Positions 51,661 through 64,000 of a stretch of 64,000 bases of DNA are shown in pieces (positions within the stretch are counted from its first letter, which is position 1; every line of letters begins with the position of its first letter). This DNA comes from Ceratodon purpureus (lineage: Eukaryota; Streptophyta; Bryopsida; Pseudoditrichales; Ditrichaceae), in the NCBI GenBank assembly GCA_014871385.1, contig CM026432.1, positions 1,629,194 to 1,693,193 of the forward strand, in the 5' to 3' direction. The notes beneath the pieces were generated by a model. That model was not told the origin of the DNA. It made no database searches and saw nothing but the letters and a program-made list of their open reading frames with translations. The position numbers and the translations under genes were made by a program.

Positions 51661-53780
51661 ATGGGGCTGGAGACGGGGGCCGAGCAGAAGCCACAGAGGA
51701 AGTTGAGGCTGCTGGGATTGCATGGATTTCGAACTAACGGAGCCATTCTTCGACACCAGCTTTCCAAGTGGGGGCCTGCTTTGAATGACCTCTTTGAAGT
51801 GGTATGTTGATTCGTGCTTCCCTTACACCTGTAAACAATCACCTTTCTGAGTTTTCACAAGTTTTATGTAGCGTATTGTTGACGAACGTATTACGTTACT
51901 GGGTGCTGCGGTGTTTGTCTAGTGTGCTGTAGTTGTGAGAAAAAATCTTGGTATTGGTTAGACTAAACGCAAATATTCATACCAAAAACTTTGGAGAGGG
52001 TTTTCAGTAATTAGTTCGAGTTCGAAATTTTATGTACTTTCAGATTTCAGAATGTTCAAACCGTTGCTCTTGTTCTTCTGAATTCAGAAAAGCTCGTCAA
52101 GTTCTTTCATACTAGTTTTTCTTCTTCTACCCAAGCTTCTTCGAGATTGAGATAGGTCAGTATCAAATATGATCTGATTTATTTTTCTGGAATGCACAGG
52201 ATTGCCTTGATGCTCCGCTTCCCTGCAGTGGGAAATCCGAGGTAGAGAGCCTCTTTGAAGGTCCATATTACGAGTGGTACAGATTCAACAAGGTGCATAA
52301 CATCCTCGTGGCTACCTTGTTTTCACAGTTGCAAGCATGCTATGTATTCCTGTGTCATAATGGTTACTACATTTCGGCATTAGGTGTGTAAATGAGAGAA
52401 TTTAAATTTCAAAAATTGAACATTTTGAATAATTTCAAAACTATTATAATATCTCTGCATTTATATTGCTTGACAATTGGCCAACTGAATGAAAGGATTC
52501 TTGGGTCATTCAGGATTACACAGAATTTTATCATGTCGATGAGAAGCTGTTTTCCTACATTACCGATCACATGAAGCTGCATGGACCATACGATGGTTTA
52601 ATCGGGTTCTCTCAGGTGCGTAAACACTAATTTTGATGACAATCAAGGGTAAATTGTTACTAAAGACTCCTACGATTCATCACTACTGCACCCCCAACAG
52701 ACTTTTGATTCAAGCTGGTCTAGATTAGGTTAGAATCATTCTTCTTTACAGCTGCTCCACATTCCATTGTCATGATAAATTCATGGTTGAGCAGGGGGCG
52801 GCATTGTCTGGATGTCTTGCTGCTCTTCAAGAAAAGGTCAATCTCCAAATCCCTCACATCTTCAATTCCTATGCATTACTTTACAAGTAGGTGTTGATAC
52901 ATATGAACTAGTATGTTCACATAGTGACATATTAATGCTCCAACCGAGTGTACGAGGAAAAATGAAACAGTTTAAGGTTCACAACTTAGCGATGAATTAG
53001 CACCTGCTCTGTACTAAAACTAGATTGATGCAGGGACTGGCACTTCAAGATGTTCCACCCATTCGTCTGCTCGTCCTCATGGCACCTGCTCAACTTCGAG
53101 CACCGCACTTGAAACACATTTACGAAGGGCCTACCATCAAATGCCCTACTCTGGCATTTCTGGGTAAACAATCCAACTAATAAGCACACGGTAGCAATTC
53201 AAATTAGAAAGATCCACCCTGCTAGCTAATCTTTTGTATGATTTATGATCTATGCTCGTCATTTGAACTTCCATGAACTCGAAGTATTTAATACATTATT
53301 TAAGATTCAAGAGACTATTTGAAATCACTTGGTCAAAGCATTAAAAGTTTTGCAGGTTTTAACGTTATCCATGTACAGGGGACAAGGATTGGCTGAGATA
53401 TGCTGGAGTAGAGGTGCTCAAGTCATTCGAAAACAATGTCACTATTTGCCATCGCTCAGGCCACACTGTCCCCAGACTAGGTATGTTTCCTGTAATCACA
53501 CCGAATACTTCAAATAACCATTCAAAATGATTGACCCTGATAAGAGACATTAATTGAACTGTTTTGTCTTTGCTTTACAGATGATGCACAGACTGCAACC
53601 GCAGCCCAGTTCTTGACATCACAATTGGCAGCTATTGAAGCCAGCAATGTTGCTCCCAAGAGTGAAGTTGAAGTTCCAGAAGTGGCCTTCAAAGGCATTG
53701 ACATGGCTGAAGAAGCGGAATTGCTCACCACGAACGTCATCACCGAGTCTCACAATGAAGAAATAAGCGTCGCAGCATAA
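51661..53780 (+). CDS. FSH1/OVCA2-type serine hydrolase
   Basis: Seven exons (51661-51801, 52200-52292, 52514-52615, 52795-52836, 53034-53163, 53379-53480, 53581-53780) give 269 aa. It is an alpha/beta-hydrolase of the FSH1 family (PF03959), small cytosolic serine esterases related to yeast FSH1 and human OVCA2. The N-terminal LLGLHGFRTNG (18-27) gives the oxyanion-hole region. The nucleophile is Ser111 in GFSQG, split by an intron between Gln112 and Gly113. The acid is probably Asp173 in GDKDW and the base is His198 in SGHTVPR. EGPYYEWYRF is typical of the family's lid region. After residue 204 an acidic tail of about 65 residues (DDAQTA to ISVAA) extends beyond the hydrolase core. The physiological substrate is unknown. 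The ATG is placed just before the core with a short polar leader. The fourth exon is only 42 nt. Confidence 0.94.
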
Positions 53781-55161
53781 TCACTTGTACACCAGTTCAT
53801 TTTATTGAAACACCATAGTGGCTAGTCAAGTATTAAAGATTGCAATTGATTTGCAGATCAGTCTCAAAATCGATAAAAATGAAGCCTGTTGAGAGTCTAG
53901 AGTGGAGCGCCACATAGCTTAATGCCTACCTGAGTCTCTACATGTAAATCTTCGGGTCGAACATCTTCTTGCTAAACATCTTGGTATTTACAAAGATATA
54001 CGTAAATCTTCAAATTCTTAAAGTAAAACAGCCTATTCTCGAACACCTACCTATGTTGTTGGGACACTCTAAAGTTTAAAAAATTATGAGGATCTAATAG
54101 ATCACGCAGGCAAGAAAGTACATATACAGAATGTAAACGTGTGGAAGACATACATGTAAACTCATAAACTTATACATATGTCAAAGAAACTCGTAACTTA
54201 TACATATGCTGTCCAAAAAATATATATCATAAAGTGCATTGGAATCATTTTTCTTATGCACATGAGATCTTTAAAAAATGGTTTTGTTTATAAACAGGAA
54301 GTGTGCTAATTTTGTCCTAATTTCGGGAATAGGCTTGTTCGCCTGGCTCTCAATTTGTCTACTGTTGTAACGTGGGGCGTTCAGTATAAATAATGCTTGA
54401 AATGCCTTGCTGGCCTTGTCAAAAGCCACATGTAGCTCTCCCGAGTGTTCTGAAGGTTCAGAACTTTATGGCATATGCATGCAAAGGGGGCTACGATTGG
54501 CTTCTAGCATGAGCAGAGCAGTGGTCCCCTGGATGATTCCCCACTATGAGCTCGACTTGCTTCTCAAGGAGCTTATCAGTCCAATAAGCTAGAAACAGAC
54601 GGGACTAGAACTGCCCTTCCGATGATCCAAACTCCTGCCATTATTGAATACGTGGGTCATCTCTGACGGTTCTCCTAGTCTTGACCGCGTCATTTTCAAT
54701 CGTACATGAGGTAGACCGCATGAAATGACTATCACATGATCGTTCCTCAACAGACTGATGGATTCACAGTACGGAATTCGAAGGACCACACCCTAAACCC
54801 TAGACCTAAATAAGGCTTCCTGGAGTATGATGTAAACCGGACGGCTTCACGCGCAACAGAAAAATTTGACCAGAAAACAAGTATTCAAAAGATGCCCATG
54901 GAGTAGTATGAAATAGATGTATAGGAATTATGTTTCCTTCAATCAGCTCATCTCGAAGATCATGATTGCTGAAGTCGTGATCGACAGTAGAACTGGACAA
55001 AAATTTATGAACCCATGGTCTAAACAATTGAGAGACAGCAATTATTGGGATTACATGGCTCCAGGAAAAGCCACGTCCCTCAATTAAATGCTCACCATTG
55101 CAACCCCCACTAAATTCTACCTGAGGCTACTTGGCTCTAGCAACAAAATTGCGAGTACTAT
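53781..55161. other. Intergenic, convergent 3' ends
   Basis: The region lies between the serine hydrolase (+) and cytochrome c (-), both ending here. Only short frames occur, and no repeat or gene is evident. Confidence 0.5.
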
Positions 55162-58004
<2,843 letters not shown>

Positions 58005-58508
58005 ATGGTGACAATTAAGCGTTTCTTGGTTTATTCTTTGTTATTGTTTACTTTGCAGAGTGGAGTTGGATGCACGAATAGATTGAATTTGGTTCACAAT
58101 TCTGTTCCATGTGAACCTCCTCCAGCTGATGCAGAGGCTGCTCCAATTTCTGCTCCAGTTTCTGCTCCAGTTTCGGCTCCTTCTACCCCTGAAGCAAACT
58201 TGGTGGAAGCTCCAACATCTCCAACATCTCCAACATCTCCAACATCTCCAACATCTCCAACATCTCCAACATCTCCAACTGATGTGGAGTCTGCTCCAAT
58301 TTCCGCTCCTCCAACTCCAGAACCAGAAGCAGAGGTAGAAGCTCCAACATCTCCACCTTCGGTCGAAACTCCTCCACCAATTGTTGAGACTCCACCCATT
58401 GCTACATCAACTTGTCAATGTGAATGTGATGTAACAAATAGTAGTGCTTGTCTATGCACTTGCTCAGTGAATAATTCTGATGGCGGTGATACACCAACTG
58501 ATGGTTAA
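58005..58508 (+). CDS. Secreted Pro-rich protein with Thr-Ser-Pro repeats and Cys cluster
   Basis: A single-exon frame of 167 codons plus stop. Residues 1-22 are a signal peptide (basic start, LVYSLLLFTL core). The mature part is Ala/Pro/Ser/Thr/Glu-rich. It has SAPVSAPVSAPS units, then seven tandem Pro-Thr-Ser units (nucleotides 58212-58274, unit CCAACATCT), then more SAP and PPP segments. It ends in a compact cysteine cluster (CQCECDVTNSSACLCTC) and a polar tail. Pro in Ser/Thr/Ala context is the substrate for hydroxylation and O-glycosylation in plant arabinogalactan and extensin-like proteins, so a cell-wall or surface role is likely. No hydrophobic C-terminal anchor signal is present. 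I do not recognise the cysteine pattern as a named family. The nucleotide repeat invites length polymorphism. Confidence 0.75.
   Translation: MVTIKRFLVYSLLLFTLQSGVGCTNRLNLVHNSVPCEPPPADAEAAPISAPVSAPVSAPSTPEANLVEAPTSPTSPTSPTSPTSPTSPTSPTDVESAPISAPPTPEPEAEVEAPTSPPSVETPPPIVETPPIATSTCQCECDVTNSSACLCTCSVNNSDGGDTPTDG
58212..58274 (+). repeat. Seven copies of a 9-bp coding repeat
   Basis: CCAACATCT is repeated seven times without a mismatch inside the secreted protein gene, coding for Pro-Thr-Ser. Perfect identity, synonymous positions included, indicates recent slippage. Confidence 0.95.
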
Positions 58509-61495
58509 CTGAGTTCTTTTTGGTTTTTTGTTTCTTTTCAAGAAAAAACATTATTTTTGATAAGAGAAAAGTTATTCTCTGGGATTGTTTTTGTGAGGAT
58601 AGTAGTATATGAAACGAATAATAAAATAATCATTCAAATTGATATGGAATATTGTATGATTTTTGGAGAGATGAAAATATCATTGAATGATATTGTTATA
58701 ATATTTTATTTTTCTTTCTTGAGTTTATTACAAGTCTTCTCAATATCAGCATTGCACAAGTTTTTAAAGACTAAAATTAATTAAAAAATATAATTGGATA
58801 ATTTCCACTTTTGAATATTGTCCAAAGGCAAACATCTAGAATTTTAAAATCATATTTCATTATATGTTTATATATGTGGGCCAGTACAATGGGTGTTTTT
58901 TTGGTAGTGTATTACTTATGGAACCAATTAATCTTTAACTATTCATACCATTTTTAAAAAATGATACTTTTACTTCTACTCATTTTCTTTATATGTATAA
59001 CCTTCTTTACTTAGTTACAACAAATTCAAGAAATGACTTGAATTTAAAGGTAAAATATGTAAAGTAGTACTAGGATTTTTATTTTGTGGATAAAGCATTG
59101 ACATTGATCTACCACCCCTCCAATCATAGCTCTTAAATAATTAGAACTCATTCAAATCTTCATACGGTTTTCAAATTCATAATTTTGGAAGTTTAAAGTT
59201 CGTTTTGGAATTAATAAATTTGTGTTTTTGGGATCTATCTAGCACTACGTACTCTAATCAATAAAACGTAGTATTGAGCATAAAGAAGGTAAAGATCAAT
59301 ATCATGCTACAAGTGTTCAGAGGCTAGAAACGATGTAGAGTTGATAAAGAATTGAACCTCAAAATTTATTTACGTATATAGAGACCTTGAAGAAGTATTA
59401 AAGATAGAATATTTGATAAGTATCCATGAAATTATTGTTGTTTTAAATCTTGTAATTGTTTTGTTGGTGGTTGCATCAACTTTGGAAGGCTTTGATATTG
59501 GAACCTTGACATTATTCCTTTGACGCCCTAGTGATCACATTTTTGTTGTTGATGTTAAAAAACAGAAATAACAAAAAGTATGTAACAAATTGGACTATGA
59601 ATTTTCTTGTTGAGATATGATGAATTATAATGCACATCTTTCAAGAAAAATAAAATTTCAATTTGGAATTGTGCAACCATCAAAATGCATATGAAAAAGA
59701 ATACCAAATCACTTCATATACTTGAAAATAGTGACAAGACTTACAATTATGACACATTCACTATGTGGTGTAATTGTCTTATGTTTGAAAGCCTTTGTTA
59801 ATATAAATATTTTGTTTGGATTATGTTTTCTAGTCCATCTCCCATAAGTTTTTTGTATTCCAATCTTAAACAATTCCTTTTTTTAGTGTATAAATTTGTG
59901 TTCTAGATTGAATTTTGATGAGTCATTTTTACTTAAAACATTTACAGTAATAATATGTGAGTCTATTCTCAACATGAAAAATTACAATAAAGAAATGTTG
60001 ACATAGGTCATTGTTGAATCTAGCAGTTTTTCTTTTTTGAAATTTATTAAAAAATTCATATAACTTTGAAGTCATACACCCTCCAAATTCTCATTTTTGA
60101 GTATACAATATCCAATTCAAAGATATACAATGATTTTCATAATAACATAACAATAGGAGCAAGTTTTGCCCCACCCTCTCGAGCATGTCCTTCGAACCAC
60201 GGTCTATGGAGAGATTTATGCAAATCCTTCACAGATGTAAGGCCCAACCCACACGGGAGGCAACTTGGACTAACGGCAGTGAGTTGGACGAATAGCATTG
60301 GCTCAAATGCTCATTTAAACCAATGCTATTCGTCCAACTCATTGCCGTTCGTCCAAGTTGCCTCTAGTGTGTGAGGGGCCTAAGTCACGATTCCACCTAC
60401 ACGCCCAGAAGTCCTTTCTGCAACAACCATTCCATCAAGCACACTTGTACTCCATGCAAACCCCTCCAAACTCGTCCCCCCCGGCCCTACGCCACCTGCC
60501 ACCCATACTTCCTCTCCATCCCATGTCAGCATCAACCCCCTGGAAATCCACGTCATCACATCCCAATCCTCCTCCGTGGACCCCCCGGAATCCCACGTCA
60601 GCGTAGCCCAGAGCCTCACGATTCGACCACCACAAGCCCAACTCCACACTCCGAAGATACCAAGATAATACCCGCTTTATACCCCTTGATACCTAGCCAT
60701 TCACGACACTTCTATAATGGACTCTCCTATGACAGAAATATGCCCACACCAAGATTATCTACACACTACATAGATCCATCATCTCGAACGTACGGAATTG
60801 AGGATATTAGTATTCCTGTGCGTGTCGAATGTTTAGCAAAGTGATCATCGATCACCACAAGATTGCGGCAACTGTGGATTGCAGCAACTTTCCATGCCCG
60901 AACATTCCATTCCTCCAGCGGACCTGCACCTGTACAGTACAGATCCCAAGGTCGACGAAACTGCGATCGACGACAGACACGTGAGCCTCACGCTAGCCAG
61001 CTCCAGAGCGAAACCTTGCGATCGATGATGATCAGATTGCTGTGAGGCTGCTTCGGGTGCAGGAGCGCTAGCTACTGAAAGTTCACAGTCTATGATGATT
61101 GGAGCCTTTCACTCGCTCATGGAACCTTCGAATATCGTTTCCGCCATGCATCTCGGGCCTACTTATAGAGGCGATTGACGGTGATTCGGATAAGTCACGT
61201 CGATAGTATACGCACTGGACACAGTTGCAGTTGCAGTGGAATTGCTGTCGGGCTAGAAATCAAGTTGGGAGTAGTTGCAGTTGTAGAAGTTGAGCTGTGA
61301 CGAGTGATAGTACTACGTTGCGGTTGCAGACGTTCAGGTACTGTGGGTCGGTTGAACTGAGTTACGGTTGCGGAAGGACGTTCAGGTGGGACTGGTGGAG
61401 GCATCAAGTTGCGACGCGCAACGCTAGGAAGTGAATTCGGGGACTGTTTACTTGTCGAAAGATTTGGATTGCTGTGATTTTGACCCGTTTGTGAG
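58509..61495. other. Intergenic, AT-rich then promoter-like
   Basis: 58.5-60.2 kb is AT-rich without a supported gene. After the MITE at 60241-60380, the stretch to 61.5 kb is richer in GC. It has CACGTCA-type boxes (near 60550 and 60595) and probably contains the promoter and leader of the downstream gene. The 157-codon frame at 60371-60844 and the antisense frame at 61195-61530 look like low-complexity artefacts. Confidence 0.45.
60241..60380. mobile_element. Tourist-like MITE (PIF/Harbinger type), 140 bp, TAA target duplication
   Basis: The 140 bp form one palindrome: positions n and 120621-n pair with no indels. The outer 61 bp of each arm differ at about seven positions by eye, and the loop is AT-rich. 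The ends are GGCCC and GGGCC, flanked by TAA at 60238-60240 and TAA at 60381-60383. A 3-bp TAA duplication and GG-starting ends are the hallmark of PIF/Harbinger elements and their Tourist MITEs. No protein is encoded. Confidence 0.85.
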
Positions 61496-64000
61496 ATGGA
61501 GCTTACTTGCTTGGCGCGGTCGGTGTGCACTGCGTCGGAGCTGTCGTTGCTGGGGCGTACTAGACAGTGTCGTTTGGCTCCACGGTTGCAGGAGAGGAAT
61601 GTGGTTAGGAGTGGAGTTTTGCCTTCGCCTTCGGCTATCCAGCAGTCTGTGAAACAGGAGTCGAAGCGTGCTCGACGGCCTGAGAATGTGGATGGGGAGT
61701 TCTATGTTGGTATGTAGTTTTTTGTCTGAGTCGTGATTCTAGATATGGTTTTACCCCATTGACGCTCTGGCTTTGCAGATGGGCTCTTGAGTGCATTTCC
61801 TTGCTGCATTTCAGGTCTTGTTTGAAGTATATTTGAAGGCCATGGTGTTGTGGAATTGGAAATCTTTTAATGTGATTTGTGTGTTGGGGGACGCAGATCG
61901 TACCTGCATCGACTGTGATACCTGTCGCTGGATGGCACCAGTAAGCTTCGGACCTTGGCAATACGGCATTTCTATTCATTTCATTTGTAGCATTGCAGAG
62001 CATGAGAACAAGTAGTCTAATTGAGAAAATCGTCACAGTTCTAAGCTGGGGTTTTGTGTCGGTATAGACTGTATTCAAGAATATCCATCCTCAAACAGCT
62101 GTGTATCATCAGCCTGAGTCGCCGGAGGAAAGATTGCAAGCCCTTCAAGCTCTACTTTCTTGTCCGACTGCCTCTATTCATACTGAGCGCCCTCCCAAGG
62201 ACATCAAGGATGCGCACAATTCGTTCCCTATCCCTGTTGATGTTGATGAAATACCGGTACGTAAACACAGATTTACCATTTGTTTCCATCATTAGTTCTG
62301 TTGCTGCAACTGTAAACCCTAAATCTCCAACTACGAATTCTGCCTTGTACTACTTTGTAGATTAATTAGTAAAATCCTTTGTAATTCTACTAATTCTTAA
62401 TTTCTTTGTCAAGTTTGTTCCTTTTCCGTGGGCACCTCAATACGAAGTGAATGGGACTGACCTCTAAGTTTTTAAACTGTGTTTTCCCTCAAAGGAAGTT
62501 TTGAAATTCTGATGTTTTGGAGTATTGCAGGGAGTGTATCATTGTGGATATCACTCTGAGGCGTCATATGCTGCAGCTTCGTACCTCATAACCCGTCCCG
62601 AGGGAAACATTCTTGTTGACAGGTGGGATTTCTTACTTCTGGGTTTTCCGCTAGCATTTTCTTTAATTTTTATTTTTACCATCCTTGGTCACTCATCGAA
62701 CTTTACATGTAAGCTTGCAAATTTGATATAGTACCGACTGTTAGCCGGAGGCTGGAGGTTCGATTACGAGTTAGATAGTTATTGTTAATTGAAGAATTGG
62801 AGCCTGACTTGAGAGCTGGTGTTTTGATTGTGCAGTCCTCGCTATTCAGAGAACTTGGCAAAGAAGATTGAGGAATTAGGTGGGGTGCGTTACATGTTTT
62901 TGACTCACAAGTAAGTGACGATGTTGGAAATGGACGGCTTTTCAATTTAGATCACTCCAGTTTAGAAGACTGAATAGACCTGACAAGTGCTGTTTTCCTT
63001 AGTTATGTTAGTGTTTTATCAAACTAAAAATCAGCTGAGCCCCTTGGTTTGATCTTGTGACAGAGATGATGTAGCAGATCACAAACGCTGGCAAGCCCGC
63101 TTTGGTTGTGAGCGCATCCTACATGAATTAGAGGTAAACTTTGGTTCACACCAATTACTTCAAAGAGTAGAAACTGCCAAAGTTTGGGTTTAATGTATAT
63201 CAGCTTGAATGTTATCACTAAGCTGACTTTTCTGCGTGGTGATTAACAGGTACAGCCACATACTCAAGGTGTAGAAACAAAATTACAGGGTGAAGGTCCT
63301 TGGACCCTAGGCTCCGACATCGACCTCATCTTCACTCCAGGTCATACTGAGGTACGCCACTGTTGCACCTTCCTCAGATAATAATTTGTGGCATTATAAC
63401 GTGTATTCCAATTTTGATGTTTGTTGACACAGATATGATAATTTTTTTTAAAGATTTGTGATACATTTTCGTCAGTGATCACATCATACTAAATCTCTTG
63501 ATTGTAATCATGTAGGGACACGTCTCTCTACATTTGAAGAGAGGAAAAGGTGTACTGTTTTCCGGTGACCATTTGAGTGGAAATAGTTCAAGCGAACTAG
63601 AACTCTCGGCAAACTTGCGGGTCAATTGGTATAATGGTACGTTACGTCAAATTCAAGATTTGGATCTGTTTTGTGAATGCAGGAAATACTTCAGCACTTT
63701 TACTTTGAACATGTATCTTTTATCTACTCTAAAGTTTCTGAGCTGATCATTTGTGATGGTGGATGCAGTGAAAGTCCAGCTTGAGAGCATACAGAAGCTG
63801 CTTCCTTTGGAGTTCACATGGATTTTACCTGGTATGTCATTGTTTCACTTGTCCACTTGTTACGAAAGCTTGTGATTTATATTCAGATGACAATGACTAT
63901 CATTTAAATTCTTAGCGAAGCACGTGTTTTGGTTTGTAATTTTCAGGTCATGGACGAAGACGGCATTATACTTCTTTGGAAGAAAGAGACGAGTCTATCA
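61496..64000 (+). CDS. Cys-rich (ferredoxin-like) plus metallo-beta-lactamase protein, plastid, cut by window end
   Basis: Ten exons are visible: 61496-61709, 61897-61940, 62068-62256, 62531-62622, 62836-62910, 63064-63133, 63250-63351, 63516-63636, 63769-63831 and 63947 to the window end. All join in frame, and the 3' end is missing. Residues 1-65 are a basic, Ser/Arg-rich transit peptide. A short Cys segment CIDCDTCRW (75-83) recalls ferredoxin-type clusters. After a linker, the metallo-beta-lactamase fold begins near 150. Its metal-site motifs are visible: THKDDVADH (203-211), a variant of HxHxDH; PGHTE with His260; and SGDH with Asp280. A later PGHGRR gives the last histidine. Such proteins occur in plants and cyanobacteria as plastid MBL-fold hydrolases related to the glyoxalase II superfamily. 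The substrate is unknown. The start ATG is the one opening the transit peptide. Confidence 0.9.

Noticed and set aside
58094-58399. Antisense and alternative frames rich in Gly-Asp-Val or Leu-Gln-His
   Set aside because: They come from reading the 9-bp repeat in other frames; the plus frame with the signal peptide is the gene.
60371-60844. 157-codon frame after the MITE
   Set aside because: Its first codons lie in the MITE end and the rest is Pro/Ser/His-rich low complexity; likely promoter DNA.
61195-61530. 111-codon minus frame
   Set aside because: Low-complexity Thr/Pro/Ser sequence from a repeated gttgcagttg pattern, antisense to the MBL leader.

Overview
The window is nuclear DNA of a land plant, and a moss or other bryophyte is my best guess. 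The plant assignment rests on the gene families: a plastid granule-bound starch synthase, a plant-type 12-cysteine secretory phospholipase A2, plastid-targeted proteins and a PGG-type membrane protein. The narrower taxon is an inference from gene structure (many small exons, GT-AG introns of roughly 100-600 nt, AT-rich gaps with decayed repeats) and has not been tested by comparison. All gene models below were joined by hand from splice sites that keep the reading frame. Each model closes in frame except the last, which the window cuts.

Layout. 1-3.8 kb: mostly unassigned sequence, then a TATA box and spliced leader of an unrecognised gene (3840-5980, about 500 aa, every intron in phase 1). 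8.8-13.4 kb: a 13-exon MATE transporter of the plastid EDS5/DTX type. 15.4-16.5 kb: 1-Cys peroxiredoxin with G-box/ABRE and RY motifs upstream. 17-22.3 kb: AT-rich gene-free block with a (TA)n array. 22.6-23.0 kb: a 378-bp near-perfect palindrome. 23.4-27.6 kb: 12-exon GBSS I. 30.6-32.1 kb: four-pass PGG-like membrane protein without ankyrin repeats. 34.3-35.7 kb (minus): secretory phospholipase A2, with a coding-looking plus-strand ORF at its 5' end. 36-44.7 kb: repeat-rich desert with a 19-bp satellite, an inverted repeat and broken element-like ORFs. 45.3-50.2 kb: ADCK1-like ABC1 atypical kinase. 51.7-53.8 kb: FSH1/OVCA2-type serine hydrolase. 55.2-56.7 kb (minus): cytochrome c. 58.0-58.5 kb: secreted Thr-Ser-Pro repeat protein. 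60.24-60.38 kb: a complete 140-bp MITE with TAA flanks. 61.5 kb to the end: plastid-type protein joining a Cys-rich segment to a metallo-beta-lactamase domain, truncated by the window.

The genes are independent plant transcription units, not an operon. Loose themes are plastid functions (MATE, GBSS, Cys-rich/MBL protein), redox and stress (peroxiredoxin, cytochrome c), and lipid or quinone biology (PLA2, ABC1 kinase). The least familiar items are the phase-1 orphan gene with a SUMO-interacting-like tail, the long hairpin just upstream of GBSS, the small secreted repeat protein, and the split satellite enclosing element-like coding remnants.
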